Source: a virus
Length of the DNA: 36,634 bases
Strand: one strand, 5' to 3'
Virus record (IMG/VR): IMGVR_UViG_3300009285_016356
Location: 1 to 36,634 of that record
Every line of letters begins with the position of its first letter. Position 1 is the stretch's first letter. The translations under genes and the position numbers were made by a program. Below the pieces are notes generated by a model. That model saw only the letters and a program-made list of their open reading frames with translations, made no database searches and had not been told where the DNA came from. This document shows positions 14,257 to 21,998 of this stretch, in pieces.

Positions 14257-14591
14257 GAGGATTCCTCACGGGCATGACGGGAGCCGATGCCGTCGCCTCG
14301 TTCGCCGACGCTATCATGTCGAGCGACGGCAACATCGAGACCGGCGAGCTGTGGACTCTGCAGGACGGGTGGCGCGCCTACATGCGCGTTGGCCAGAAGG
14401 CCTTGACGCTGCCCCCGCGCACCATGCGGCGGCTCGGGGAGTCCTTTCGCGACCACCCCGACGCGCCGGAGGACGTTCGCGCGTGCGGCGAGGCGATGAT
14501 CGAGTGCGCCAACGCTGCCAAGGCCAAGAACGACCGTCACGAGATACCAGACGGCGCTGCCGCCGCCGTGTCGGCGCAAGGGAGGGCATGA
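14253..14591 (+). CDS. Small phage protein sharing a domain with the adenine methyltransferase C-terminus, 112 aa
   Basis: It starts in an ATGA overlap. Residues about 39-95 (GWRAYMRVGQKA, LTLPPRTMRRLGESFRDHP, CGEAMIECANAAKAKNDR) line up with the C-terminal part of the methylase at 12276-13217 (GWHVYLDTGNAF, CESMIDCAAEAKDRR) with the same spacing. The same domain thus exists alone and as a fusion three genes apart. It may bind a common partner or DNA. The N-terminus (MTGADAVASFADAIM) is helical. No biochemical role is known to me. Confidence 0.6.
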   Translation: MRGFLTGMTGADAVASFADAIMSSDGNIETGELWTLQDGWRAYMRVGQKALTLPPRTMRRLGESFRDHPDAPEDVRACGEAMIECANAAKAKNDRHEIPDGAAAAVSAQGRA

Positions 14592-15355
14592 TGGCCGTAA
14601 TCAAGCCGATCCTGTTCTCCAAGCCGATGGTGCGGGCGCTGCGCGAGGACGCCAAGACGCAGACCCGGCGACTGCTCAAGCCGCAACCCGATCCGCGAAC
14701 CACGGATTGCACCGTGTGCCGCAATAAGTGGATGGGTGAGGGTAGCGCCACGGGCGGCAGCGGCACTGCGCAGTGGGACCCGTGGCGGGATCTGAAATTC
14801 ATGATCGGCGACGTCCTCTGGGTGCGCGAGGAATGGCGCACCGACGTCAGCTTCGACCACCTGTCGCCGAAGCAGATCGAGGAGCGCTGCATCATCGCCG
14901 GCCACAAGCGCGGCTGGGCGCCGATCGCCTACGATGCGGGCGGCTACTCGCCGAGCTGGGGCAGCAACGGCTGGCACGAGCTGGGGCGGCGGCGCGCGTC
15001 GATGCACATGCCGCGCTGGGCGTCGCGCATCACACTCGAGCTGACGGGCGTCAAGGTCGAGCGCCTGCAGGACATCAGCGAGGCGGACGTTAAGGCCGAG
15101 GGCATCGAGTACGCGACCCGGCCGTTCGGCGACTGGAGGCTGATACCCGGCATTTGGGATCTGGCTGGCGTCGATCAAACCGGCTTACAGCGCGAGCCGC
15201 CGGCGGCGATCAAGTACGCCTACCTCTGGAACACCATCAACAAAGCCGAGGGCGACCGCTGGGCCGACAACCCCTGGGTAGTCGCGCCGACCTTCAAGGT
15301 GCATCGCGTCAACGTCGACGCGTTCCTGGCGCAACGAGAAAGGGCAGCGGCATGA
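14588..15355 (+). CDS. ASCH/PUA-like domain phage protein, 255 aa
   Basis: The N-terminus KPILFSKPMVRALREDAKTQTRRLLKPQP and the later GDVLWVREEWRTD, SMHMPRWASRITLELTGVKVERLQDISEADVKAEGI are the diagnostic blocks of a widespread phage protein related to ASCH domains (a PUA-like RNA-binding fold). The first block is the beta-strand/helix that contacts substrate in ASCH folds. Function in phages is not established; binding of modified nucleotides or RNA is the usual suggestion. Two adjacent ATGs (14588 and 14591) are possible; the first overlaps the upstream stop. Confidence 0.75.
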   Translation: MMAVIKPILFSKPMVRALREDAKTQTRRLLKPQPDPRTTDCTVCRNKWMGEGSATGGSGTAQWDPWRDLKFMIGDVLWVREEWRTDVSFDHLSPKQIEERCIIAGHKRGWAPIAYDAGGYSPSWGSNGWHELGRRRASMHMPRWASRITLELTGVKVERLQDISEADVKAEGIEYATRPFGDWRLIPGIWDLAGVDQTGLQREPPAAIKYAYLWNTINKAEGDRWADNPWVVAPTFKVHRVNVDAFLAQRERAAA

Positions 15356-15636
15356 ACGAAGACGGAAAGAACGAGGTCGATCTGGGCGACATGGTGCGCT
15401 GGGACGACCGCCGGCAGGAGCTGCTGACGATGCGGCACAACCTCGGCCGCTCGCTGTTCGTCGACGTCAACGCGTGGGGCTTCACGCTGCGCATCTTCCG
15501 CGTCGACGCGCCGAAGGTGTTTGCCGACATGGAGGCCTCCGTGGCGACCGAGCTGGCCGAGCTGGAGGCGAAGTTCGCCGGGCTCGGCATCATCCCGTCG
15601 GAATGGACGGCGCCAGAGGGGGGCGAGGGGCTATGA
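15352..15636 (+). CDS. Hypothetical phage protein, 94 aa
   Basis: It starts and ends in ATGA overlaps. The sequence shows a beta-rich middle (NLGRSLFVDVNAWGFTLRIFRV) and a helical C-terminus (DMEASVATELAELEAKFAGLG). No family or catalytic residues are recognised. Its coupling between the ASCH-like and the Cys-rich gene suggests co-expression only. Confidence 0.55.
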   Translation: MNEDGKNEVDLGDMVRWDDRRQELLTMRHNLGRSLFVDVNAWGFTLRIFRVDAPKVFADMEASVATELAELEAKFAGLGIIPSEWTAPEGGEGL

Positions 15637-16505
15637 CGATGATCGGCAAGATGCGCTCGGTGCGCGATAGCCGCGATCCTCTGATGAAGTCTCTGGTGCA
15701 GCCAAGCCGACACCCCATCCGCGGCCAAGTGCGGCTCGCCAAGGGCGGGGTGCGGACGCTCGTTCATGGAGGCAGCGCTCGACCGGCGATGTACGTGTGC
15801 GCCCGCTGCAGCTTCGCCTATTCGCCTAACCACTTCCACGGGCCGGAGGACGCACGCCACGCGGCCGCACGCGAGCAGGCCGAGCGGTGCTGCGATAACC
15901 GGTGCCGCACGTGCCGTGCCCCTGTGCAGCGCTTTCACGCCCGCTGCGAGGACTGCAGCCGCAAGGACAGCACCCGGCAACGGCGCGCATGGGCCAAGCG
16001 GGCCAAGGTGGTGACGCTCGCCGAAACGGATTGGATCTTCGCCGAGGGCTACGGGTACAACGAAGGCTACTTTGCGGAGATGAGCGAACTGGTCGAGTGG
16101 TGCGCGGACGAGGGCTGCCATCTTCCGTCCTACGTCAACCCGTGCCGCGAAATCATCCCGAGCCTGGACGCTGATCACATCCTCGAACAGTTGGACGAGG
16201 ATCTGGGCTGCGAAGAAAGCGCTCTTGATCGTGTCGACGGCGTGGACGAACTCGTTGCAGCGATCGAGGCGTTCAACACCAAGAATGCCAACAACCACGT
16301 CGCTTGGATGGCGGACTCGACGCGCGTGATCATTCTCGACGCCGATGCCTTCAATGCCGAGTTCGGCACTGACGATCACGGGCGGCCTGACATGGGCTGG
16401 CGCGACAAGCCGCCGAGCGTCGACCCCATCACCATGGACAAGTACCGCCTACGCCTCGCCGAATTGACCGGCGCCGCGAACACGGTCGAGCCGGAGGCAG
16501 CATGA
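15633..16505 (+). CDS. Cys-rich, probably zinc-binding phage protein, 290 aa
   Basis: Between about residues 52 and 110 there are four closely placed cysteine pairs: CARCSFAYSP, CCDNRCRTC, CEDC, interrupted by a His-rich stretch (NHFHGPEDARHAA). This suggests a two-zinc ribbon. The C-terminal 180 residues look globular (DWIFAEGYGYNEGYFAEM, VEWCADEGCHLPSYVNP, AFNTKNANNHVAWMADSTRVI) with no catalytic signature that I know. It lies directly before the cytosine methyltransferase with an ATGA overlap and may act with it. Confidence 0.6.
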   Translation: MTMIGKMRSVRDSRDPLMKSLVQPSRHPIRGQVRLAKGGVRTLVHGGSARPAMYVCARCSFAYSPNHFHGPEDARHAAAREQAERCCDNRCRTCRAPVQRFHARCEDCSRKDSTRQRRAWAKRAKVVTLAETDWIFAEGYGYNEGYFAEMSELVEWCADEGCHLPSYVNPCREIIPSLDADHILEQLDEDLGCEESALDRVDGVDELVAAIEAFNTKNANNHVAWMADSTRVIILDADAFNAEFGTDDHGRPDMGWRDKPPSVDPITMDKYRLRLAELTGAANTVEPEAA

Positions 16506-18352
16506 GCGACCGGCGCACACACACGACTGAAGTCGAGATCCGCCACGCGCATCTGTTCTGCGGCATCGGGGGCGGCGCCAAGGGCTTCAACAAGGGGCAG
16601 GCTCGCGTCGGCTCAATGGTCGCGCGATTCCGCTGCCTCGGCGGTGTCGACGTCGACGCGGCGGCGGTGAAGGACTTCGGCCGCATCGTCGGCGTGCCGG
16701 CGACGCGGCTCGATATGTTCAGCCGAGAGCAGTATCGCGCTTTTCACGGCCGAGATCCTGGCGCCGACTGGCGCGAGGCGACGCCTGACGACATCCGCGG
16801 CGCTTTCCAGAACGAGCACCCGCACATCGTGTTCCTCTCGGCGCCGTGCAAAGGCTTCTCGGGGCTGCTGTCCGAGACGCAATCGAAGACGGCCAAATAT
16901 CAGGCGCTCAACGGGCTGACGCTGCGCGGCGTGTGGCTGATGCTGGAGGCCTACGTCGACAACCCGGTCGAGTTGATCGTATTCGAGAACGTGCCTCGCA
17001 TTGCCACGCGGGGCCGGCCGCTGCTCGACAAGATCGTCGCGCTGTTCCGCGCCTACGGTTACGCGGTGGCGGAAACGACCCACGACTGCGGGGAACTCGG
17101 CGGGCTCGCCCAGAGCCGCAAGCGCTTCCTGCTCGTCGCCCGGCACACGAGCAAGGTGCAGCCGTTCCTCTACGAGCCTCCCAAGCGGTCGCTGCGCGGC
17201 GTTGGCGAGGTGCTGGACAAGCTCCCGGTGCCAGGTCCCGACGCCATCCTGCCTATGCACCGGGTTCCGTCGCTGCAGTGGCAGACGTGGGTCCGCCTCG
17301 CGTTCGTCGAGGCGGGCAGCGACTGGCGTTCGCTCAACAAGCTGCGCGTCGAGGGCGGCGTGCTGTCTGACTACGCGATTGCACCGGACGCTGATTGGCA
17401 CGGTGGGGTTCTCGGCGTGAAGGGCTGGGGCGATACGTCGGCGACGGTGACGAGCCGCAGTTGCCCGACGACGGGCGCCTATGCCGTCGCGGACCCGCGT
17501 GTCGACGGGCACGAAAAGTCGGTGCAGCTCGGCGTGCGGCCATGGGACCAGGCGGCGGGGGTCGTCACCGGCAAGATGTTTGCGGGGGGTGGTCCGCACT
17601 CCGTCGCCGATCCGCGGATGCTGGGCGGCCCCCGGTTCAACAACGTCTATCGCATCGTGCGCTGGGATCAGGTGTCGCCGGCCGTCGCTGGCGCCGGCGG
17701 CCCTGCAAACGGCCTCGCTGTGGCGGACCCGCGCTCAGACACGGGCTTCGCCGGTGCCGGCAAGTATCGCGTGACCGAATTCGGTGAAGCGGCCGGCACG
17801 GTCATCGCCGCGTCGACGACGGGGCAGGGCGCTTTCGTCGTCGCTGATCCGCGTCCGGAAGCCTTCCGCGACGGCAAAGAAGCTTACACGACCGCCGGAC
17901 ACTACGGCGTCATGCCGTGGGACGGATCAGCCGGCGCCGTCACGGCCAACGGCCAGCACGATAACGGCCGCTGGTCGGTCGCGGACCCGCGCGCCGTCGA
18001 CGCGCTGCCGGCGAAAGAGGACCGACTGTTCACCGTCATCCGCGCCCTCGACGGCACGTGGCACCGTCCGTTCACGACGCTCGAACTGGCGGCGCTTCAG
18101 AGCCTCGTCGATCCGGAGGAGGTGCTGGAGCTTGAAGGGCTGAGCGATAGCGCGTGGCGCGAGCGCATCGGCAACATGGTGCCGCCCGCTGCGGCCGAGG
18201 CGATCGCCAGCGTGATGGGCAAGACGCTGCTGCTCGCGTGGGCCGGCGAGACTTTCATGCTGTCGGCCGAACCCATCTGGGTGCAGCCGATCGCCGTGGC
18301 GCTGATGGCGGCCACGGCAAACGGGCTCGTCGACCTGGGGAGGCGGGCTTGA
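16502..18352 (+). CDS. C5-cytosine DNA methyltransferase with repeat-containing target domain
   Basis: 616 residues. Motif I HLFCGIGGG is at 17-25, the catalytic motif IV SAPCKGFSG has C116, motif VI FENVP at 161-165, and motif VIII-like QSRKRFLLVARH near 205. The target region (about 305-500) consists of five repeats of about 35-45 residues, each ending in VADPR (such as WDQAAGVVTGKMFAGGG..SVADPR). Motifs IX/X follow (ALQSLV, RIGNMVPPAAAEAI). It transfers a methyl group to cytosine C5, probably protecting phage DNA from restriction. A C-terminal segment of about 50 residues is hydrophobic. ATGA overlap with the upstream gene. Confidence 0.92.
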   Translation: MSDRRTHTTEVEIRHAHLFCGIGGGAKGFNKGQARVGSMVARFRCLGGVDVDAAAVKDFGRIVGVPATRLDMFSREQYRAFHGRDPGADWREATPDDIRGAFQNEHPHIVFLSAPCKGFSGLLSETQSKTAKYQALNGLTLRGVWLMLEAYVDNPVELIVFENVPRIATRGRPLLDKIVALFRAYGYAVAETTHDCGELGGLAQSRKRFLLVARHTSKVQPFLYEPPKRSLRGVGEVLDKLPVPGPDAILPMHRVPSLQWQTWVRLAFVEAGSDWRSLNKLRVEGGVLSDYAIAPDADWHGGVLGVKGWGDTSATVTSRSCPTTGAYAVADPRVDGHEKSVQLGVRPWDQAAGVVTGKMFAGGGPHSVADPRMLGGPRFNNVYRIVRWDQVSPAVAGAGGPANGLAVADPRSDTGFAGAGKYRVTEFGEAAGTVIAASTTGQGAFVVADPRPEAFRDGKEAYTTAGHYGVMPWDGSAGAVTANGQHDNGRWSVADPRAVDALPAKEDRLFTVIRALDGTWHRPFTTLELAALQSLVDPEEVLELEGLSDSAWRERIGNMVPPAAAEAIASVMGKTLLLAWAGETFMLSAEPIWVQPIAVALMAATANGLVDLGRRA

Positions 18353-18354
18353 GC

Positions 18355-18606
18355 CTAGCTGTAGCAGACGTGCCGCGGAGTGATGACCGCAACGCCATCC
18401 TCAAGCATGCCGAGGTCGGCCATGCCGTCGGCGAAAGCCTCGATCTCGGCAACACGAGTCGCGAAGGCGGCGTCCTGATGGTGCCAGCGATGGCCGTACG
18501 GCAGCAGCCCGGTCAAGTCGGCGAGCGCGCCGCGCGTCATGAAGCCGGGAACGCCGCGGCTGGTGCGGAAATCGGTGCCGCTCATGTCGGCCTTGAAGAA
18601 TTGCAT
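18355..18606 (-). CDS. Hypothetical protein, 83 aa, antisense to the early operon
   Basis: The ATG at 18606 is preceded by CGGGGGCTC and the stop TAG lies 2 bp from the end of the methyltransferase gene (tail to tail). Nearly all third codon positions are G or C, which is not so for the other frames here, so the minus strand is coding. The protein (MSGTDFRTSRGVPGFMTRGALADL, LLPYGHRWHHQDAAFATRVAEIEAF) is helical, with a GHRWHHQD segment; no family is recognised. It is the only minus-strand gene inside the rightward early operon. Confidence 0.65.
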   Translation of the reverse strand: MQFFKADMSGTDFRTSRGVPGFMTRGALADLTGLLPYGHRWHHQDAAFATRVAEIEAFADGMADLGMLEDGVAVITPRHVCYS

Positions 18607-18671
18607 TTGAGCCCCCGCTCTCGATTCGGAACCCGCAACGATGACTTCGATCAGCATGGGGCGCAAGCAGC

Positions 18672-19073
18672 ATGACCAACCCCCGCGCTCCGCTCGACGA
18701 CTATGCCCGGCACTGCATCGCCGATTGCCCGAACACCATCGTCTCGTGGTTCCTCTCCGCGTCGTTCCTCTACTACTGCCGGGACATCTCGCTGCTGACC
18801 GACGCCTATTACGACGAACTATGCCGCGATCTGGCCGCGCGCTGGGACGGCATCGAGCACCAGCACAAGCACCTCGTCGACCGTGCGGCGCTCGACGCCG
18901 GGACCGGGTTCTATCTGACCGAGGACAGGTATCCGCTGCGCGTGATCGGCGCGGCGGAGTTCATTCTGCGTGAGGGCCCGCCGATCATGGGCGGCCGCAC
19001 CGACGAGACCGAGGCGCCGCCGGCGCCCGCGCCGCAACGCCAAGCCAGACCACAGGGGGAGCTGTTCGCATGA
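18672..19073 (+). CDS. Phage protein resembling the Ia segment of NAD-dependent DNA ligase, 133 aa
   Basis: Residues about 24-65 (FLSASFLYYCRDISLLTDAYYDELCRDLAARW) follow the pattern of the N-terminal Ia subdomain of LigA (YY..D.P..sDaeYD.L..eL..le), which binds the nicotinamide half of NAD+. The adenylation domain is absent, so it cannot be a ligase on its own. The C-terminus ends with PQGELFA after a Pro/Ala linker, similar to a clamp-binding-like tail. It might modulate host ligase or bind NAD; both are inference. ATG 18672 has GGGGCGC upstream and the end overlaps the next gene. Confidence 0.55.
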   Translation: MTNPRAPLDDYARHCIADCPNTIVSWFLSASFLYYCRDISLLTDAYYDELCRDLAARWDGIEHQHKHLVDRAALDAGTGFYLTEDRYPLRVIGAAEFILREGPPIMGGRTDETEAPPAPAPQRQARPQGELFA

Positions 19074-19525
19074 GCAAGATCTATGTCGCATCGAGCTGGA
19101 GGAACCCGTTGCAGCCGCTCGTCGTGGCCGCGCTGACGGCCGCCGGGCATGAAGCATATGACTTCCGCAACCCGCCGGGCGGAATCCCCAACGGCTTTCG
19201 TTGGTCTGAGATCGACCCGAACTGGGAGGCATGGAGCGCCGCGGCATATCGCGAGAAGCTGAAGCATCCACTCGCACAGCGCGGGTTCACCAGCGACTTC
19301 GACGGCATGAAGTGGGCGGATACCTGCCTGCTCGTTCTGCCGTGCGGCCGCTCGGCCCACCTCGAGCTGGGTTGGTGCGCTGGCGCCGGCAAGCGAACGA
19401 TCATCCTCACGCGCGATGGTGAGGAGCCAGAGCTTATGGCTCTGCTCGCGGATCACATCTGCGTATCGATGCCGGAAGTTCTCACCCTGCTGGAGACACC
19501 GGCCACGCAACAGGCGGTCGCATGA
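19070..19525 (+). CDS. Nucleoside 2-deoxyribosyltransferase-like protein
   Basis: The opening KIYVASSWRNPLQP, followed by GHEAYDFRNPP, GFRWSEIDPNWEAW, a WAD-x-x-LLVLPCGRSAHLELGW block (E99 as the likely catalytic Glu) and GAGKRTIIL, follows the nucleoside 2-deoxyribosyltransferase superfamily. These enzymes exchange or hydrolyse the base of deoxynucleosides; related folds occur in nucleotide-signal and NAD-cleaving proteins. In a phage it would fit nucleotide salvage or defence interference. ATGA overlaps with both neighbours. Confidence 0.75.
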   Translation: MSKIYVASSWRNPLQPLVVAALTAAGHEAYDFRNPPGGIPNGFRWSEIDPNWEAWSAAAYREKLKHPLAQRGFTSDFDGMKWADTCLLVLPCGRSAHLELGWCAGAGKRTIILTRDGEEPELMALLADHICVSMPEVLTLLETPATQQAVA

Positions 19526-20046
19526 AACCGCTTCGTTTCACCGCCGACGATGCCGAGCGCGCCTATGAGGCCTGGACCTGCAACTGCGGACCGGCTGCGC
19601 TCGCCGCCATCTGCGGGCTGACGCTCGACGAGGTGCGCTCGCACCTTAAGGGCTTCGACCAGAAGCACTACACCAACCCGACGATGATGTTCGACGCGCT
19701 CAAGAGCATCGGCATTTTCTTCACATACGCCCGTGGTCACCTCGGGACAGAGCGTTGGCCGAGCTACGGCCTCGCGCGCATCCAGTGGGACGGACCATGG
19801 ACCGCGCCGGGCGCCAATCCGAAATGGGCTTACCGGCAGACGCATTGGGTCGGCGCGGCGTTCCGGCCCGGGCATCTTGGCCCGCCAAGCGTCGGCGTCT
19901 GGGACGTCAACGCGCTGGGCAACGGCACCGGCTGGTGCTCGCTCAAGGATTGGTCGGAAACGCTGGTGCCGCACATCCTGAAGGAATGCGTGCCGCGCGC
20001 GAGCGGCGGCTGGCACATCACCCATGCGATCGAGGTGGCGAGATGA
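19522..20046 (+). CDS. Papain-like/C39-like cysteine peptidase-type protein, 174 aa
   Basis: The pattern CNCGPAALAAICGLTLDEV (candidate nucleophile C22), a helix, then QTHWVGA with H108 and VWDVNA with D128/N130 follows the order Cys-His-Asp/Asn of papain-like and C39-like peptidases. Length fits a single catalytic domain with no signal peptide, so it would act in the cytoplasm. Possible roles are cleavage of a host protein or, if inactive, protein binding. The assignment rests on residue order only and has not been checked by structure prediction. Confidence 0.5.
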   Translation: MKPLRFTADDAERAYEAWTCNCGPAALAAICGLTLDEVRSHLKGFDQKHYTNPTMMFDALKSIGIFFTYARGHLGTERWPSYGLARIQWDGPWTAPGANPKWAYRQTHWVGAAFRPGHLGPPSVGVWDVNALGNGTGWCSLKDWSETLVPHILKECVPRASGGWHITHAIEVAR

Positions 20047-20255
20047 TGACTTACAAGGAGTTCATGGCTCTGCCGAGGGGCGGCTGGCTCGAAGCGGATG
20101 CAAGTGAGGACGTCATTGTCCTGCGCGACATCAAGACGGGCGAAGCGGTGGTCGAGATAGCCGCGGAACTGAACAGCGGCGAAGCCGCTCAGGCCGCAAG
20201 GCGGCCCAGCGCGAGCGCCGGCCATCCAAACAACGGCGAGCAGGCGGAAGAGTGA
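20043..20255 (+). CDS. Small hypothetical protein, 70 aa
   Basis: It starts with ATG ATG at 20043, overlapping the previous stop. The first 45 residues form a small domain (YKEFMALPRGGWLEADASED, VIVLRDIKTGEAVVEIAAEL); the remainder is polar and disordered (ARRPSASAGHPNNGEQAEE). No family is recognised. Confidence 0.5.
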   Translation: MMTYKEFMALPRGGWLEADASEDVIVLRDIKTGEAVVEIAAELNSGEAAQAARRPSASAGHPNNGEQAEE

Positions 20256-20268
20256 GGCGGAGCTAAGC

Positions 20269-20529
20269 ATGCCACCCAGAACACAAGGCACCATGCCAGC
20301 GGGCGCGGCGACGGTCGGCAGTCTCATCGCAGAGGGCCGTCGCATCCGCGGCACCTGCAGCGACTGCGGGCATAAACGTCTGCTCACCATGGAGGCGATG
20401 GCGGCGATCAACCCCGCCACGCTGTTGAGCGAGGTGCACCGCAAGATGTTCTGCGGCGCGTGCGGGTCGAAACAGGTCATCGCCACGTCGGAGACGCTGC
20501 GCGATGTGCGGCAGGGAAGGGAGCGGTGA
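20269..20529 (+). CDS. Zinc-ribbon-like phage protein, 86 aa
   Basis: Two cysteine pairs, CSDCG (about residue 30) and CGACG (about 62), are about 30 residues apart and separated by a helical stretch (TMEAMAAINPATLLSEVH), a typical one-zinc ribbon. Small proteins of this design are common in alphaproteobacterial phages. The start is 13 bp after the previous stop with GGCGGAG before it. Its stop shares a base with the next ATG (TGATG). Confidence 0.6.
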   Translation: MPPRTQGTMPAGAATVGSLIAEGRRIRGTCSDCGHKRLLTMEAMAAINPATLLSEVHRKMFCGACGSKQVIATSETLRDVRQGRER

Positions 20530-20846
20530 TGGGACCTAATACGCAAGAGTGGCTGCTGTCGCAGGCCAAGCACATGATGCAGCCGGGCGATGACGCACTC
20601 CCGGGTGTGTCGCCGACCGCAAAGTGTCTCGCGCTCGACATGATTGGGATGCTCTCGGCAGTTTGGGAAGTCGACGAGCAGGACGGCCGGCGCATCGTGA
20701 TATCCGATTGGGCCGTGCACCGTATGGCGCTTGCCATAGCTGCTATCGGTGCCGTTGGCGTCGATCAGTTCGACGGGTGCACGGGAGACGAGCGAAGGGA
20801 AAAGCTCGCATTCGTGTGCGGCGTCTTGCAAGCGGCGGTGCGCTGA
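20529..20846 (+). CDS. Hypothetical phage protein, 105 aa
   Basis: It begins and ends with TGATG overlaps. The C-terminal half is helical and hydrophobic (WAVHRMALAIAAIGAVGVDQF, KLAFVCGVLQAAV). A soluble helical protein or a membrane-associated one are both possible. No family is recognised. Confidence 0.5.
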   Translation: MGPNTQEWLLSQAKHMMQPGDDALPGVSPTAKCLALDMIGMLSAVWEVDEQDGRRIVISDWAVHRMALAIAAIGAVGVDQFDGCTGDERREKLAFVCGVLQAAVR

Positions 20847-21172
20847 TGGACCACGCCGAGGAGCAATCCATGTGGCGCGCCATCGGGGCGTGCGAGCAGT
20901 CCTGCGACGACAACGAAGCAGCAAACGAGCGTATGCAGAATGCCGTCTCCGCCGACCTCGTTCGCATGCAACTCCAAATATCCGAGCTCCGGCTGAGCGA
21001 TCGGCTGGCTTTCGTGCTGGTGCTGATGTTCGGCATCGGTGTCGGCGTCTTTGCCGCCACCAACGCATGGAAGGCGGAGGCCGAAGCGGCGAAGTGGACG
21101 CCGACGACCTACATCTGCCCCGGCCCATTGGGCATCGATCCGAAGCCGCATGGCTGGAAAGGCGGCGTGTGA
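20846..21172 (+). CDS. Single-span membrane protein, 108 aa
   Basis: The N-terminal 50 residues are polar and helical (QSMWRAIGACEQSCDDNEAAN, LVRMQLQISELRLSDR), then a clear membrane helix at about 54-73 (LAFVLVLMFGIGVGVFAATN), then a short outer part with one Cys (TTYICPGPLGI). TGATG overlaps bind it to both neighbours, the next of which is also a membrane protein. The role is unknown. Confidence 0.55.
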   Translation: MDHAEEQSMWRAIGACEQSCDDNEAANERMQNAVSADLVRMQLQISELRLSDRLAFVLVLMFGIGVGVFAATNAWKAEAEAAKWTPTTYICPGPLGIDPKPHGWKGGV

Positions 21173-21738
21173 TGGCACTCGACAAGCCAGTGGTGACGCA
21201 CAACCTGCCCGACCTTTTCGGGAACTCTGCCGCGCCGCCGATCGACCCCGATGCCGCGCTCGTGCAGCACGTCGTCGACGTGATGATCCGCTTCAACGGC
21301 AAGCTGGCGAACATCCTGATCGACTCCTACTCCGACATGGCGCAACTGAGCTGGGTCGCAGCGATGTTCTGCGGCATCGGCGTCGCCGCAGTCGGTGTGC
21401 TCGTCGTGTCCTACGTCCTGCACGGGCTGAGCAAAATGGGGGAGGCGCGCCGCCACGGTCGCACGGCCGAGCGCCTGGCGCGGCTGGCGTGGGATGAGCT
21501 GTCGCCGGCAGACGTGCTCTATGCCGAACGCCATTGGCCTGAGCCGTTCGCGCTCGCGCGCTACATCGACGGACGCCGCAGACACCGCGACGCCCGTAGC
21601 CGCTGGCTGGACCCGGACCTTACGGGCACCGAGCGCGTGCATCAGCGCTGGGAGTTCGCGAATGTCAGCAAGCGCACCCCTGCGAAGGAGCATCTCGGCG
21701 GCTGGCTGCACGACGAGGCGGAGGCGGAGCGCACATGA
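21172..21738 (+). CDS. Membrane protein, 188 aa
   Basis: One strong membrane helix is visible at about 60-85 (WVAAMFCGIGVAAVGVLVVSYVLHGL), followed by a long charged cytoplasmic-type C-terminus (RRHGRTAERLARLAWDELSPADV, RYIDGRRRHRDARSRWLDPDL). The C-terminus includes many Arg and aromatic residues and may bind nucleic acid. It is coupled to another membrane-protein gene upstream (TGATG) and to the next gene (ATGA). No family is recognised. Confidence 0.55.
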   Translation: MALDKPVVTHNLPDLFGNSAAPPIDPDAALVQHVVDVMIRFNGKLANILIDSYSDMAQLSWVAAMFCGIGVAAVGVLVVSYVLHGLSKMGEARRHGRTAERLARLAWDELSPADVLYAERHWPEPFALARYIDGRRRHRDARSRWLDPDLTGTERVHQRWEFANVSKRTPAKEHLGGWLHDEAEAERT

Positions 21739-21998
21739 GCGAGGACTTCACAGCGCTGCACAAGCGTATCGTCGAGGCGGTCGTCGTCCAGATCGTCAAG
21801 GAACCGGTCGCAGCCGGCTTTGGCGTCGACGAGGTGCTGACGGTGCTGGAAGGCGTCATCGTCGGCGTCATGACGCTGAGCATCAAACCCTTCGGCGACG
21901 CGGAAGTGCTGGAGATGCTGTTCCGCAGCGCACAGGACCGCCTCGCGGCGGACCGCGCGGCACGGCTGGCCGAGATAACCGCAGCGGGGGAAGCGTGA
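21735..21998 (+). CDS. Small hypothetical protein, 87 aa
   Basis: ATGA overlap at the start and a GTGA overlap at the end. A helical, moderately hydrophobic protein (RIVEAVVVQIVKEPVAAGFGVD, VLTVLEGVIVGVMTLSIKPFG, VLEMLFRSAQDRLAADRAARL). Nothing identifies its function. Confidence 0.5.
   Translation: MSEDFTALHKRIVEAVVVQIVKEPVAAGFGVDEVLTVLEGVIVGVMTLSIKPFGDAEVLEMLFRSAQDRLAADRAARLAEITAAGEA

Noticed and set aside
16613-17599. A long minus-strand reading frame of about 328 codons
   Set aside because: It lies wholly within the cytosine methyltransferase, whose motifs are unmistakable; the minus frame is Arg/Pro/His-rich low-complexity sequence typical of a GC-rich shadow.
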